Assembly (NCBI RefSeq): GCF_008831285.2
Contig: NC_045142.1
Span: 5,465,501 to 5,529,500, forward strand
Direction of reading: 5' to 3'
DNA from: Nymphaea colorata
Taxonomy: Eukaryota; Streptophyta; Magnoliopsida; Nymphaeales; Nymphaeaceae
Length of the DNA stretch: 64,000 nt
Each line of letters begins with the position of its first letter. Position 1 is the stretch's first letter. Below the pieces are notes generated by a model that worked only from the letters and a program-made list of their open reading frames with translations, did not search any database and was not told the DNA's origin. Below, piece by piece: positions 36,985 to 49,070 of this stretch. The position numbers and the translations under genes are program-made.

Positions 36985-37205
36985 GCATTTAACACACGAA
37001 CAAGAAACTTGCAAGCCACTGAAGGTCATATAGAGATCATTAATCAAGACGATCAATATCACCACCAGGGACCGAGGAGAAATTACTCTGAATTTGACGG
37101 CTACGATCATGTTTGCAAGCGACTGAATGTCATATTGTTATCAATCAAGACAATCAATATCACCATCACCGACCAAGGAGAAATTATATACTTTGAATGT
37201 AATGG
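36985..37205. repeat. Internal ~110-bp tandem duplication in copy C
   Basis: The stretch with 'gaaggtcatatagagatcat', 'atcaatatcaccacc' and 'gaggagaaattactctga' (about 37020-37095) recurs as 'gaatgtcatattgttatcaa', 'atcaatatcaccatcacc' and 'aaggagaaattatatact' (about 37124-37195). Copies A and B have one version. Confidence 0.7.
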
Positions 37206-38092
37206 CTGTGATTGTGTGGTTTGTGACTGTGGAGGTTCAGAGGCCTTTCTCAAGAAAAATAAAGGAAAACTACATATATTTTAATCATTTTGTTTTTGGT
37301 TTTTTGAAGCTTTGCTAGACCAAGTCATGGGAAAGGCTTTTAACCAGGGGCAAAGCTAGAAAATTCTGGTTAAGGGGCACTAGTTACAAAATCTTAAATT
37401 TTCGTAAGGCACCAATATAGTATGAGAATAATTTTCCTGAAATATTAATATGAAAAGAGAAATTTCTTTCGGGTATGTAGCCAATTGCCAACACAGTGCC
37501 TACATCTATCTCCGCCCTGCTTTTATTTGTGTTTCATCAAGTGCCGTGCCACACTACCAAGCTGGGAAGAGCTAGGGCGGTATATGAGTTAATAGATAAA
37601 TTGAGAATATGCTAAGTAGTGAAAAGGAAACAAAATTTGCTATTTGTGGATATTCAATTTAAGGCACTTGGGCTTTTTGTTGTAGTAGAAGTTGTGAAAT
37701 ACTTGTCCTTCATAAGATGTCCATTCATGAGCATAAAAGGACTACACATGCGATTCCATTTTAAGGGAGACTTGTGTGAAACCAAGCATTGGTAATATTT
37801 TACTTATTGGTATGTTTTATGATACGTACTCAGAGCAAGGTTCATGCTCGGCATGGTCTAGTCTTTTCTATGGTCAACCGTTCACACGGCCGCTACGTGC
37901 CTGTGTGAGGAGCATTCCTTTTCTTTTTTTTCAATTCCGGCCACCTTGTCCTTGTTGACCTTAATTTCGGGCTTTCAGCTTTAACGGGGTCTCTAGCCCT
38001 TTTTTTTTCCTTTTGGGTATTTTGGTCATTAAATATATTTTCAAATATTGATTTAAATGTGCAAGGGCCTACTCATTAAAATTTTTTACTTA

Positions 38093-38803
38093 GGTCGTGC
38101 TGGGATAACATCTTGAAAGATGGTTTTTTTTGTGAAAACTTGGCTATTTAAAAACCAAACTTTTTTAATGAGTTTTGAAAAACTGGTTTATGTGTTTGTA
38201 TGAGAGGACAAAAACCAGGTTCACACTTTCTCAAACCCTGTTTTTGATTAGATGACAAAAAATGAGTTTTAGATGGTGCTTTTAAAAAGTATATCAAAAC
38301 CTTAAATATTGTCTACAAGATATTATTTTCTATATTATTGCCGTTTAAGAATAAAAGAAATGAAAACAAGCTGAATAGTGCGATGCCTAAAGGTGCTTAC
38401 GAGTTGAAGCTATGAGGTGTGTATAAAAACCATCTCAAATATTCAGACGATAACAGAAAAAAACATTTAAATTATCTTAATAAAAAAGGAATTAAAAATC
38501 ACTGTTTTAAAATGCATTAAACTTTACGGCATAGGAAAGGGCAGAGACAACCATGATACATTAATGAGAAAACATCACCATAACATGATTGATGAAAATG
38601 AAATGATCTTCCCCTATGCATGCCCAAAACGATCTTCCAGCACGTCATTCAAAAGAAGGGTGGGAAAATTCGTGTTGGAAAAACTGAGTTTTTGGAAACA
38701 CCCTTTCAAAGTGATCCAAAGTAACCCTCAAAACGAGTTTTTGGAAGCAAAATGCTGTTTTTCTTTAATACACGTCGTTTTGAGGGTGTATCCAAATGCA
38801 CCC
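38093..38803. mobile_element. Tourist-like MITE, 711 bp, inside copy C
   Basis: Right end read inward is 'gggtgcatttggataca', a common Harbinger/Tourist type terminus. The left end is a weaker match ('ggtcgtgctgggataacatc'). TTA flanks both sides (38090-38092 and 38804-38806). Internal 'aaaacgagtttttgg' motifs are repeated. The element interrupts the conserved block. Confidence 0.5.
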
Positions 38804-39022
38804 TTAAATTTTCTTCTTTCCCTTTAGTCTTGCAGTTCATGACTTTTTCAAGATCTGGAGGGAAGCTTTTTTTCATTTATTTCTTTTTTATGGTGCAAAT
38901 AATTGTTTTCCTATAATTAGAGGTTCTTGCCCTATGAGTGTGTGATGGCGTTTTACTTTGTATTCAAATGCATTATCTAAACGATTCTTTCAGCAGTAAA
39001 ATTTTGATGTGTCCTACACATG

Positions 39023-39153
39023 CACCGGAAACATAAATGACCACAGGAATACATGCTATTGGCCATACCGGAAACATAGATAACCACAGGAATATATGCC
39101 ATTGGCCATACCGGAAACATAGATGACCACAGGAATACATGCTATTGGCCATG
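39023..39153. repeat. Three copies of a 43-44-bp minisatellite
   Basis: 'accggaaacata' followed by 'accacaggaata' starts at 39023, 39067 and 39110. The repeat marks the right edge of inverted copy C and is absent from copies A and B, which have a single 'ccggtgcatg' site there. Confidence 0.85.
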
Positions 39154-39154
39154 G

Positions 39155-39332
39155 TTCTCACTCTACCCAATAGCCTTAGCGGCGTAGCAATCAGCCTATT
39201 AGCAATGGCTCCAGCTGGATACCTAAGGTAAAGGATGGGGGAAAGTCTTCTGCTAGGGCTAGAGTCTTAGCTAATAATATCATTGGCTACAATGGTTGAA
39301 GTCGTTGCTAAAAGAAAAAAATGTATAGTGGT
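39155..39332. mobile_element. Possible CACTA-like terminus
   Basis: Short repeated motifs ('attagcaatggct', 'tcgttgctaaaag') precede 'aaaaaaatgtatagtg' (39317-39332), which resembles an imperfect CACTA end. Weak evidence; no second end. Confidence 0.25.
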
Positions 39333-39539
39333 AATTGAGAATACGTTTGGCAGTGGTTTATGTCACCGCTGTAGATCCCTTTTTCTTTTGGATACCAAAA
39401 CAATGCTGCATATATAGCAGGCGGACTTTTTTTTTTTTTTTGCATTTGAAAATGTGATGATCTCAAATAGATAATCAAGATTGGTACCAACAATAAATGA
39501 ACATTGTTTGATAATTATATTTGAAAGGCACAACATATA

Positions 39540-40135
39540 TGTATGTAAGGTTCCTATTCTTATGCACACTTTTGAATGGAGACACATTTAATCCTGGTTA
39601 CTGGGCCCCAGTACCGAGCCCGAAAAACCAGCCCTGGTCAGTTCAATGGGACCCGATTTGGCTCGATTTTTTTATTTTATTATTATTATTTATTTAATAA
39701 TAATATATATTTTATTATTAAAAATATATTTTATATTCAATTTTTTATATTTAAAAAATATTTTTTATTTTAATCGAGCCAACCCAAGCCTTATCAAGCC
39801 GGGCCTGCCGGCCCCATGCCCAGATCTAGCACATTGGCATTTATACACCAGTGGGTTGAGAAATTTAACAGGCACTAGACATATTCCTATTCTTATGCAC
39901 ACTTTTTAATGGGGGGCACATTGGCATTTATACACCAGTGGAGTGAGCAATTTGACTGACACTACATATATGTAGGGTTTCTATTCTTATGCACACCTTT
40001 TAATGACGGCACATTGGCATTTACACACCAGTGGGGCGAGCAATTTGATTGACACTACATATATGTAAGGTTCCTATTCTTATGCATACTTTTTAATGGG
40101 GGCACATTCTAATTTATACACAAGTGGGGTGAACA
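39540..40135 (+). repeat. ~92-bp tandem repeat array split by a MITE
   Basis: Full copies begin with 'cacattggcattta' or a variant at 39830, 39917, 40010 and 40103 (periods 87, 93, 93). A partial copy ('aaggttcctattcttatgca') lies at 39548-39590, on the other side of the GGGCC element, which therefore inserted into the array. Confidence 0.8.
39595..39825. mobile_element. GGGCC-ended MITE-like element, copy 4
   Basis: Ends 'actgggccccagtaccgagc' and 'cgggcctgccggccccatgc' flank an A/T-only core (39668-39770). 'cacatt' occurs on both sides of the insertion, a partial direct repeat that may be a worn target duplication. Confidence 0.5.
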
Positions 40136-40139
40136 ATAA

Positions 40140-42500
40140 GCTTATGACCCACAGCCTCAGTGTCCTTCCATTTTTGCACGCTTCTAGGGCCCTGAGCTGT
40201 GTCAGCACACATATTGACAAAAGTGGATGATGTATACGGTGACGAAAGATCATAGGCACACATATTAACAAAAGTGTTTACGTATTTGAAAAATAGTTTG
40301 TTTTGTGATCAGGATTTTCAGCCAGAACCTGCAGACCTTCATTCTTACTTTAGCCATTTCTTCGTGCATTTTGTGTAGACAAGGACCTTATCTCGAACTT
40401 CTACAAAGTATCCTTTCTTGAGGATCCAAATAAAGAGTTCGCTTCTTTTTGCCACCGACAGAACTCAAGAGCTTTATCTTGCGAGTCATGCCAGCATAAA
40501 TTCACTGGCGCTATGTGCATGTAGAAAGTCTTTAACACCAATGGCTACTTGTGCGGCAATTATTTGTGCGAAATAATGAATGTAAGGGAAGAAGATGGAC
40601 CACTCCATGTAATGTGGTTCGGCATGCTGGTGCCTATGTCGGTGAGATGGACCTCACTGCTGTCTCGCATGGTGAATGCAAGACTCGCTGCTGCCAATGA
40701 GGCATCTACATAAATTTTTGATATGGGAAGATTTGCATTCTCTAGGAGAAAAAAGAATGTCCTCCTTGAATCTTTTAGGATCACCTCTACATATTTGATT
40801 AACAGTTTCGCCATGCATCCATTGGGCAATCTCAAAGGTATTTTTAGCTCATACTCTCTTGCATGGTTAACTGGATTCACCTTGACATCTCCTTTTTGTT
40901 GGGATTACGCACATCTTGATGCTGGATCGCCTTATCTCGTGCAAATTGGAGCTGAACTGCCTCATCTAAAGTGAGGTCCAGTGTCCAACAACTTGTGCAC
41001 GATATTTGACAGGGGGTAGTACAATATTCTGGATGCGCAAGAGAAGTATTTCATCTTATTATCTAGCTGAAAGCCCAAGCTCCCACCTTTCCCCAACTAC
41101 CACCCCCTTTCTCCCCACCTCTCCCTTTACAGTAACAAGCCTATTTTCAGTGTTTCAATATAATGTCTATGTTGTGTTTCAACTTGCATGTTGGTGCCAA
41201 TATTGTCCGCTAGCAAATGCATTAATAAGGGTTGAAATGGCCGACCAATTAAACCTAAATTTCTCAATTTCTTTTTGAGTAGGTAAACAATTAAGCAGTG
41301 TCTAGCTATTTTCGCACCTTATGTGTTGATTTTAGCTTAATTACTTTGCAGCTTAGTGTTTTAAAACACCTTTTCTATGGTAAACCCAAGCCAGCTATAT
41401 AGGGCTGGTTGGAATTCCTACACATCAATGGGTAGCAACTTGTCACACCTACACCGAATTCCATTTGGTGGGGTTCTCCCTATGTACCCCCAATTAAATC
41501 AGTGATGGTTGATTGCAAGGGGCTGTTAGGAAAACCTCCTCCACTTAAATCATGGGTGGAGAGGCTTTGAAAAGAAGCTATTGGTACTAGTGAAAGAGGA
41601 AGGAGTAGAAGTTAAAGGTCATGGATTACCAAGAGTTGTTATCTCAAAGGAGTGACTCGACCAAAGGAGGCCTGGAGTTGGGACACCCATCAGCTCTGGG
41701 CTTAAAACCCATTGAAAAAATTCACAAATACATGAAATTCCTTTGTGGTTGGAGGGTTTATATTTTATGATAAGAATCGATAGTAACGAGGATCCATAGA
41801 TTGTTTTGCAAAAGTAGGCATGGTAGATAGGTGTTGGGTGAGAAAGAGTTGTATTTCATCTTACCGTCCAATAAAGGGTTGAAACCCCCATTCTTGAGGT
41901 ATAGTCTTGCTTTTGGTGCTTTGAGATAGGTGCATCTGCTATGTTTGAACTTGTATATTGGTGTCCCCTTTTTGCAACACAGGGAGTTGATGCACTATAA
42001 ACTCGAAAAAGAGACTAGCATCCTACCAGCCCTGCTCAGTCCATTGTGCCGACCCCCTTGGAGATGGTAATTAAGTGATTGGATGCTTGTAGCAAGCTGA
42101 AGGGTGGCTACCAGAATGCGACTCATGGTGAAGCAATCAATCACTGTTTCTCTCTAAATACACTTACCCAACCTTCCATCAATTCTTTGGATTAATGACA
42201 GTTTCAAGGCTGTAGGGCAAGCCCAAGAGGTTGATATTCTTGAGAAAACTAGTTTACTGAATCCCTCCTCTAGTTAAGGCTGGTGATTGATTTGAAAGCT
42301 GGTGAGAGGAGTGTTCTGGTGGAGGAGATTGTATGCGAAGGCAAGAACAGGTTCTGTGAGAAATATGAATAATATCGTTGTGAACTCCCACTTTATGGAA
42401 GACTACAAGGAAAGAATATAATTGAAGGATCAAGCAAGTCTCCAACACCCCAATTGTTAAAATGGACAGTTGGAAGCATGTCTTGAGCTAAATATCTTTC
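40140..42500. other. No gene established
   Basis: The plus strand 40378-40515 reads as a 46-residue piece with CESCQHKFTGAMC. The minus strand 40560-40880 has a 106-codon frame. Neither matches a family I recognise and neither has start, length or neighbours that support a gene. The rest is interrupted DNA. Confidence 0.4.
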
Positions 42501-42519
42501 CAAACTTTTACAATGAGGA

Positions 42520-42700
42520 AACTTTTGATTAACTTCTTCAACGATCTCTTGACTAGCCTTATTACTGTCGAGAAAGCTAAAAACATGTTCCTATTCACCC
42601 CTTTATCAAACAATGAGGTCAAGTAGAAATAAACAATTTGGTCAACATATTTTTAGAAAGACTTCTGAAACACTCTGGGCAAATTCATCACCATGGACAA
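42520..42700 (+). pseudogene. Probable degraded LINE fragment
   Basis: 'ctttatcaaacaatgaggtc' and 'caacatatttttagaaagac' are nucleotide relatives of the LINE RT scrap at 15880-15995 ('tatatcaaacaaagagatc', 'caacatatttttggaagcac'). Reading frame is destroyed. Confidence 0.35.
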
Positions 42701-42724
42701 ATACTACAAATATAGATGGATTCA

Positions 42725-42912
42725 CGGACGTGTGGAAAAATGGACGCTGGTGAAAGTGTTCTTTTACCAACGTTCAGGTCGACATGTCGCTGAAAGCTTA
42801 CTTTAGCCGACGTCTGACGTCAAATGCCATTGAAAATGAGCCTTCGCCGACGAATGCCACTATAATGACGTTTGGTCTGAGAACATCAGTGAAGATTTAA
42901 AACACAGACTTT
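42725..42912. mobile_element. CACTA-like subterminal repeat block
   Basis: Dense, irregular short repeats of 'gccgacg', 'gacgtc' and 'caacgtt' type in both orientations, followed by a T run at 42908. This resembles a CACTA subterminal region. No CACTA end or transposase seen. Confidence 0.3.
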
Positions 42913-43429
42913 TTTTCAAAATGGAGAAGCCAGTTAAGAAAATAAATGGATCGCATTTGGTCATCATCCCTAGTGTCAAAGTTTCAAGGAACCACTAATA
43001 TCTAAGACTGCATGTCTATTTCTCTCCACAAAGACCTATGTGCGCATAGCTTATGACAACTGGGGGGGGAGAGCTTTCCTACGAAGAAGAACTATCCAAG
43101 ACTAATTCTTGCTGCTCCATGAACTCGTAATTTTTGCTGCTGTATCATAAGTCTTCCCGCCAACTGGAGTTTTCCCGTGCAACCTTCTAAAAAGTTTAAT
43201 ACAACACTAGAATGGTGTTGATCCCAACAAATCTTTGACCAGTATCCTTTAATACAACACTACAATACAACACTAAAGGAACATCATGCTAATGATAAGG
43301 CTTCAAGGTGCGCTTGAACAATTGGAAAGATAAGTATGTTCTTTGGAAGAATATGTTGCTGATTGTATGGATAGTTCAGCAGTTTATGCATGGTTAGCTT
43401 GTGCACCTGAAGGCAGGTTCTGGAATTAT

Positions 43430-44245
43430 GGATTTGGATATGGATATCAAATTTGGATATGGATTGAGATAGAAACATTAAATTGGATCTAATTTCGGAT
43501 CCAGACCAAGGACTTGGAACTGGACAAGAATAAGAATCTAGATTTTTGGAGCTTGGATCTGGAACAGATCTAAATTGGATCCAGGGCTTGCATTTGGATA
43601 AAATGGGTTTGAAATTGGGATTTGGACCTATTTTTAGATCTGAAATCATGTCCTGGATCTGGTTTAGATCTGACATTCCATTTTAGGATCTTGTTTTTTA
43701 TTTGAAATCCAGTTTTGGGTCTGAAGTTGGAATTTTGATCCGGATGTGCATCTTGGGCTCTGCTTTGGATCTGAAGGTATGATTTGGATTCGGATATGGA
43801 TCTAGAGATTTATGTTGGATCTGTAGTTATAATTTGGATCTAGATTTGGATCTATGGATCGATTTTGAATGTCAATCTTGGATTGGGATTTACATTTGAA
43901 TCCATGGCTCGATTTTGAATCTAGAATATGGATTTGGATGCATATTTGGATCTAAAATCTGGTTTTGGGTCTCCATATCAGTTTTTGGACTGGATCTAGA
44001 TCTGTTGGATCTGAATTATGAAATAAGTTATATTGTGGTTGAACTTAGGTCCAAAGTTTGAAATTATATCCAAATGAGTCTCAACTCTCAAGTAGAGTTG
44101 ATAGTCAAATCAAAGAACAAACTGATCTGAATTAGGAGAAATCCAAGTGTTTGAGGCTAAAAATTTACGAAATTTGTAATAAATTCGTTATGAAATGATC
44201 AAAAAATGCTGAATGCAGATTTTTGAAAAAAAAATAGCTGATTAC
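43430..44245. mobile_element. LTR-like end with ggatct/ggattt array
   Basis: Hexamer array (43430-44010), then a flank matching 14020-14197 ('aggtccaaa', 'agtagagttgatagt', 'tttgaggctaaaaa', 'aaaatgctgaatg'), and an end 'gctgattaca' at 44234-44243. Same element family as the stretches ending at 8774 and 14197. Confidence 0.5.
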
Positions 44246-44249
44246 ACAC

Positions 44250-45720
44250 TCCTATACCAAAAAATTTTTTGAACTACATTGCTAAACAGATTTTTTGCTA
44301 TCAGGGTGCGGCAAGCAAGAAGTTTGTTTACAGAGTATATGAGGATGGTATAGAGTCTTAACTTAATGAAGCGATAAGAGCGAACATGTCGACTTTTGGT
44401 GTCTTTTCAATTAAGAATGATTACAAGATCTCGTTAGTAGTGCTGCTCAAGCGTGAGTTCACGAGCGAGAAGGTGCGGAACCCGGATATTCTGCATGGTT
44501 AGGCGAGCCAGAGCAAGAGCCGGGAGAGTTCAATCTGTTGAAGATGGAGCTGCAGAGGATTCCGGGTTTCAACTTTTGCATGTTTGCGATAAGTAGTTTA
44601 AGTGGCCACAGGAGATTCTTTTTGACACAATTATGTCGAATTTGGTCTTGAATTTTCGCAATTAGTTAGCTTTGTGTTATTCGAATACAGAGAGAGACCA
44701 TGGTTTTTTTGACATTCTAGTCACATGGGGTTCATATTTGTATTTTGTTCCATGAGTTCATTATCATGTATTTATCAATGTTACTATATTTTACTTATAT
44801 TGAAAGCCGTCCTTAGCATGTGAATTGTATAATATGATTTTCTTGTAATGAAAAATTTATGCATCGTAATGTGCAATCTCTTCTGCAGAACTAAAAAAGG
44901 GAAAACTGTTCCACTTCTCTTCTACAGTTGAGACAATCTTCATTTTGTTGTCTAGCAAGGCATTTGATTAAGCATGATTTTGGTTGTTCTGATCAATCAG
45001 CAATATCCTCGTTAGAGCAGCTTGTGACCGGCCTCCCAATGCACAAGGAAACAAAGGTGTCTTGCTCACACTTTATGAAAGACATGACGCTTCTGTTCAG
45101 AGAACTAATTTTCCTAAGTAGATGTATTTCTTAAGATATAGGAGTCTTTCTTAAGTGTTCCTTGTTATGTTTGGTTGTTTAATCTTCTAAGCAGAACTAG
45201 CATCTTAGCAACAACAACTGGTTGGCATGATCACTTCAGCTAAACTTCATGTTCAGCATCAAGTTTGTCACAAGATTAAAACATGCCGTCTAATTGATGT
45301 AAACATCCCAGTATAAACATCCCTAGAGGGGCTTTTTTTCTATGATAGAGAGGAAATAACGGGAGCCTGGCTCAGGCTGCTGAAGATAGCTGGGTTCAAA
45401 TATTTTTCTACAAATCGTTTGCAAGATGATAAGAATAAATGCGGCCAAAGGATGCCTTTGAGCTACCACTTCTGCACCTGCATAGCCTTATGTTGAGCTC
45501 CTGGATTGCCGAACTATGTCATTAAGCCATGCGTCTAATGCCTGTTAATGCTAAGAATGCACTAAGAGATCTGTTGTCCGAAAGCACCACCATGTTGTCA
45601 GTTGTCACTTTAGGTGCTTTTATTGTTTTCTTTTCTTCCTGCTGCCAAAAACACTGGTTTTAAGAAATTGTTTGGAACTAGAAGTATATTAGAAATTATG
45701 TTTGTGTGGCTACCAGAATA
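44250..45720. other. No gene established
   Basis: Mixed intergenic DNA. A small fragment near 44520-44590 reads LLKMELQRIPGFNFCMF, which resembles LAEPGYNFCLFTM at about 16078-16120. Both are probably repeat-derived. No intact gene. Confidence 0.45.
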
Positions 45721-45732
45721 GATCTATGTCTC

Positions 45733-45800
45733 GCATTTATTCATGAGCAGGTTGAACCATGCTTGCATTTCTTCATGAGCAGGTTGAACCATGCTTGCAT
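45733..45800 (+). pseudogene. Receptor-like kinase relic, left part, with 32-bp minisatellite
   Basis: Copies of a 32-bp unit ('gcatttcttcatgagcaggt...') start at 45733, 45765 and 45797. The unit encodes AFLHEQVEPC, the stretch just before the catalytic loop in plant receptor-like kinases. A 32-bp period shifts the frame, so the tandem expansion itself breaks the gene. The last copy is cut by the copia element and continues at 51633. Confidence 0.55.
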
Positions 45801-46276
45801 TGTTGAGATTTTTCCCCATAACGCATATACAAAACCAAACGTATATACCTTAAACAGGATCATGCTCTTGCTAAATCATTGAAATAAACGAAACTTTAAA
45901 CTGAAGCGGAAGCGTACCTGAATCCATCTGATCTGGTGCACGGGAAGATCGCCGCAGAGTCTTCCAGGGTACGTGCGGCGCGCTTGAGGTCTCTCTCTCA
46001 GATGGGGAAGAGGAAAACCCTATAAACCAATGTTTCAGGCAACCCTTGCACGACCCCAGGGACCACTACCATTTTATAATTAGGACAATTACGGATTCCA
46101 CCCATCAAAGAGTCTGTAATTCCGTACTGGTATCTATACATTTCAAAATTACCTCATACCATCTAAAATGACGTAATATCCCAAAATGTAATCACTTAAG
46201 CGGATATTTACGTTAAGACAGTCATAATGTCTGAAATTCCTCATAGACATATGCCGGCCCACCAAATGATCTTACA
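45801..46276 (-). repeat. 3' LTR of the copia element
   Basis: 476 bp, nearly identical to 51157-51632. Read on the minus strand it starts TGTAAGATCATTTGG and ends CAACA. It is directly preceded (minus strand) by the polypurine tract 'aaagtgggagat' (plus 46277-46288). Confidence 0.93.
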
Positions 46277-46288
46277 ATCTCCCACTTT
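46277..46288 (-). other. Polypurine tract of the copia element
   Basis: Minus strand 'aaagtgggagat' abuts the 3' LTR, the position and composition needed for plus-strand priming. Confidence 0.75.
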
Positions 46289-46649
46289 GGCCAAATATGT
46301 CTTAATACATTCAGACATTACATAAAACCTTAGGAGCTCATAATTGCTATCTTATAAACGTCATTTTCACCAATCTCGTCCATGACCATATAAACACAGA
46401 ACCAAAGCGGCTTTCGCTATAATAAAATTAGCTAAACCTTCAATGATCACAAATGTTAACATAATCAATGACATAGATCTGATATGGATGTATAGCATGA
46501 GAATTACATGTAATGTGATTACAACATGTCTATTCTCAACTGGTCCAACTTTAAAACCTTATGGAGATCAAAACCTAAACACAGAATGGAACCAAATAAC
46601 TTTAAACTTTATTCTGCAGAAAACTGAATACGTGTCCATACATTAGAGC

Positions 46650-48350
46650 AAACAAAATACAAACTCCCACTAAACCAGCACATCATCCAAGGATAACACC
46701 CCCATATGAACAACATGTTCGTGAAAGACCTTATGTGTTAAACCCTTGGTAAGCGGATCCGCAATCATAGAGTTTGTCCCAATATGCTCTAAAGACACCT
46801 GACCATTCTGTATCCCCTCTTTAACAGCCCAAAAACTTCAGAATCTGAATACCTAATGATCTCCCACTGGTCTGACTTCCTGTATGTGAGCATAAAATCT
46901 TATGTTCTTTTTAAGTACCTCAAAACTCTTTTGGCTGCTTTCCAATGACCCATACCAGAATCACTTAAGTATCTGCCTAACATTCCAATGATAAATGCAA
47001 TATCCAAACGAGTACAAACCTGAACATACATAAGACAAATAGGGAATCATTTCCATTACTTTAGATTCGATTTTACTTTTAGGGCACTGTTTGAGACTAA
47101 ACTTGTCTCTTTTAGCAACTGGAGTCTTTCATGGTTTACAATCCTTCATGTCATATCGCTGAAGCACCTTATCAATGTAGGCCTTTTGTGATGATCCAAG
47201 AATACCCCGAGAACGATCTCGAAATATTTGGATCCCCAATACAAAAGATGCACAACCAAGATCCTTCATGTCAAACTTTGTTGACTAAAAATCTTAGTTT
47301 CATGCAATATGCCAACATCATTACTTGCCAACAATATATCATCGACATATAAAACCAGAAAGATAAATTTGCCCCCACTGAACTTTTGGTATACACATTC
47401 ATCAACCATATTAATTTCAAAACCAAATGAAACTATAACTTGATGAAGTTTGTAATACCATTGACTGGAAAACTTGCTTTAGCCCATAGATGGATTTCTT
47501 GAGTTTGCAGACCATTTTCTTTGCATCTTCTAAAGTAAAGTTTTCTGGTTGCACCATATATATCATTTCATCAATGTCTCCATTTAGAAACGTTGTTTTA
47601 ACATCTATCTAATGCAGCTCTAAGTCAAAATGAGCTACAAGTGCCATTATAGTCCTGAAAGAGTCTTTCAACGAAACTTGAGAGAAAGTCTCTGTATAAT
47701 CAATGTCTTCCTTTTGAGTAAAGCCCTTAACGACAAGACGTGTCTTATACCTTTCGATGTTACCTAATGAATCCCTCTTGGTTTTAAATATCCATTTACA
47801 ACCAATGAGTTTCACACCTTCAGGCAAAGGAACAACTTCCCATACGTCATTGTCTATCATGGACTTGATTTTCTCATTCATGGCATCTATCCACTTAAGA
47901 GATTTAGAACTCTTTATTGCTTGCTGGAGGTTGACAGGATTATCCTCCATTAAGCCCATATCAACATCATGTTCTTGGAGATAGACAAAATCATTTGAAA
48001 TTGTATTTCTCCTCTCTCTAGTGGATCTTCTCAGTGGCACCTCTGCTTGATTTTCTTGAGGTTGTTGAGTTTGTTCTCCAGTAGAAAGATCGACATCATT
48101 GCCTTCTTCTGAATAGAGTGGACTCAGGTCCATCTTTAAAGGCAATGTGTTTAACCTAATCATCTCCACAAACTCAATATCCTCAAAGAAATGGGCATTT
48201 CCCTTTTCAAAGAAAGACTTACTAAATGAATTATAAAACTTATAACCCCTTAATGTTTGTTTATTTTCCCTTTATACATTCAATGCAAACATTAAAGTCT
48301 GCAAAATCAAGGGACTCAAGAATTCCTTTTGACATAAGCATTTATATTCT
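46650..48350 (-). pseudogene. copia pol: reverse transcriptase and RNase H, broken
   Basis: From 48350 leftwards: a pre-integrase end (SLDFADFNVCIECIKGK), then directly a piece ending GNAHFFEDIEF that normally follows the integrase. The RT start (IGCKWIFKTKRDSLGNIERY, DYTETFSQVSLKDSF) is in one 186-codon frame at 47609-48169. Then come FLNGDIDEMIYMVQPE, the catalytic YVDD near 47345, DMKDLG, and YLSDSGMGHWKAAKRVLRYL near 46960. The end is IADPLTKGLTHKVFHEHV near 46720. Several frameshifts separate these. The catalytic integrase core (about 250-300 residues in relatives) is absent. Confidence 0.85.
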
Positions 48351-48354
48351 CTTT

Positions 48355-49070
48355 TCAGAGATATGTCTTAAGCGCCAATGCCACAACATAATAGAATTCT
48401 AATTTGCTAATTTTACTTTTAGTACCACTAGACGTAACATGCAAGATTTCATTATATGAAGCAAACATATCAAGCAAATAAAGGTTATCGCTACTAGACA
48501 AAGAACCAGTGGCAATCAAATTTAAGTGCAAAAACAACTTAAATTTACTTCCTTCAAATGAACAATAATAACCAAACTTGTTCAATGAGGAAATAGGAAC
48601 CAAATTCCATCTAAAAGACGGTACCACATAAGTTTCTGTCAAATTCAAATAACAACAAGTCTTTAACAATAACAAAAAATCTGCTATGGCTTCAACCTTC
48701 ACCTTCTTGTCATCGCCCACATAGATGAATCTTTCAGCATCATTTGGCGTTCGACAATTTAGGCAGCCTTGCATAGACACTATGTGAGTAGTAACACCGA
48801 ATCTACCCACGAAGTGTTTCTGGGTACTGAAGTTAAATTAACCTCAAAACAAACCAAAGTGAGAAGTGTACCCTCCATTTCATGCCATGCGTGATACTCA
48901 GTACAATCCTCCTTCATATGACCTTCACCCTTGCAAAAGAAGTAGCCTGATAGGCCTTCCTTATGCTTCTTCTGTTTCTTAACGGATGATTGGTCAACTG
49001 CAACTTCATTAACAGTCTTTCTTTTCTTACTCGAAAAAATCGAATCATTTAATTCAGGAATAGTACTCAA
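48355..49070 (-). pseudogene. copia gag nucleocapsid, protease and pre-integrase, broken
   Basis: The frame 48780-49070 carries a lysine-rich stretch and a zinc knuckle, YFFCKGEGHMKEDC, whose first Cys is changed to Tyr. It runs into the protease start WVDS, and the sequel (VTTHIVSMQGC) is found after a frameshift in 48355-48810. That second frame contains the DSG.T.H-type protease region and FRWNLVPISSLNKFGY typical of copia. The N-terminal gag (capsid) is not recognisable. Confidence 0.8.

Larger units (their letters stand above)
36740..39045 (-). repeat. Conserved downstream block, inverted copy C
   Basis: The reverse complement matches 14320-15350 and 28670-29890 throughout. Examples are 'aattataggaaaacaatta' (38899-38917), 'gcacggcacttgatgaa' (37537-37553), 'ctttcccatgacttggtcta' (37317-37336), and 'tctttcaatatggaaat' (36797-36813). 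Copy C is expanded by a Tourist-like element (38093-38803) and an internal tandem duplication. No UGT-like frame is found at the side where it would be expected (to the right, minus strand). Confidence 0.8.

Noticed and set aside
39023-40135. CRISPR-like arrangement of repeats
   Set aside because: Repeats are adjacent tandem units without unique spacers, in plant DNA; ordinary minisatellites.
40378-40980. Possible zinc-finger gene fragment (CESCQHKFTGAMC) and antisense 106-codon frame
   Set aside because: Stops follow soon, no family recognised, no supporting exon structure.
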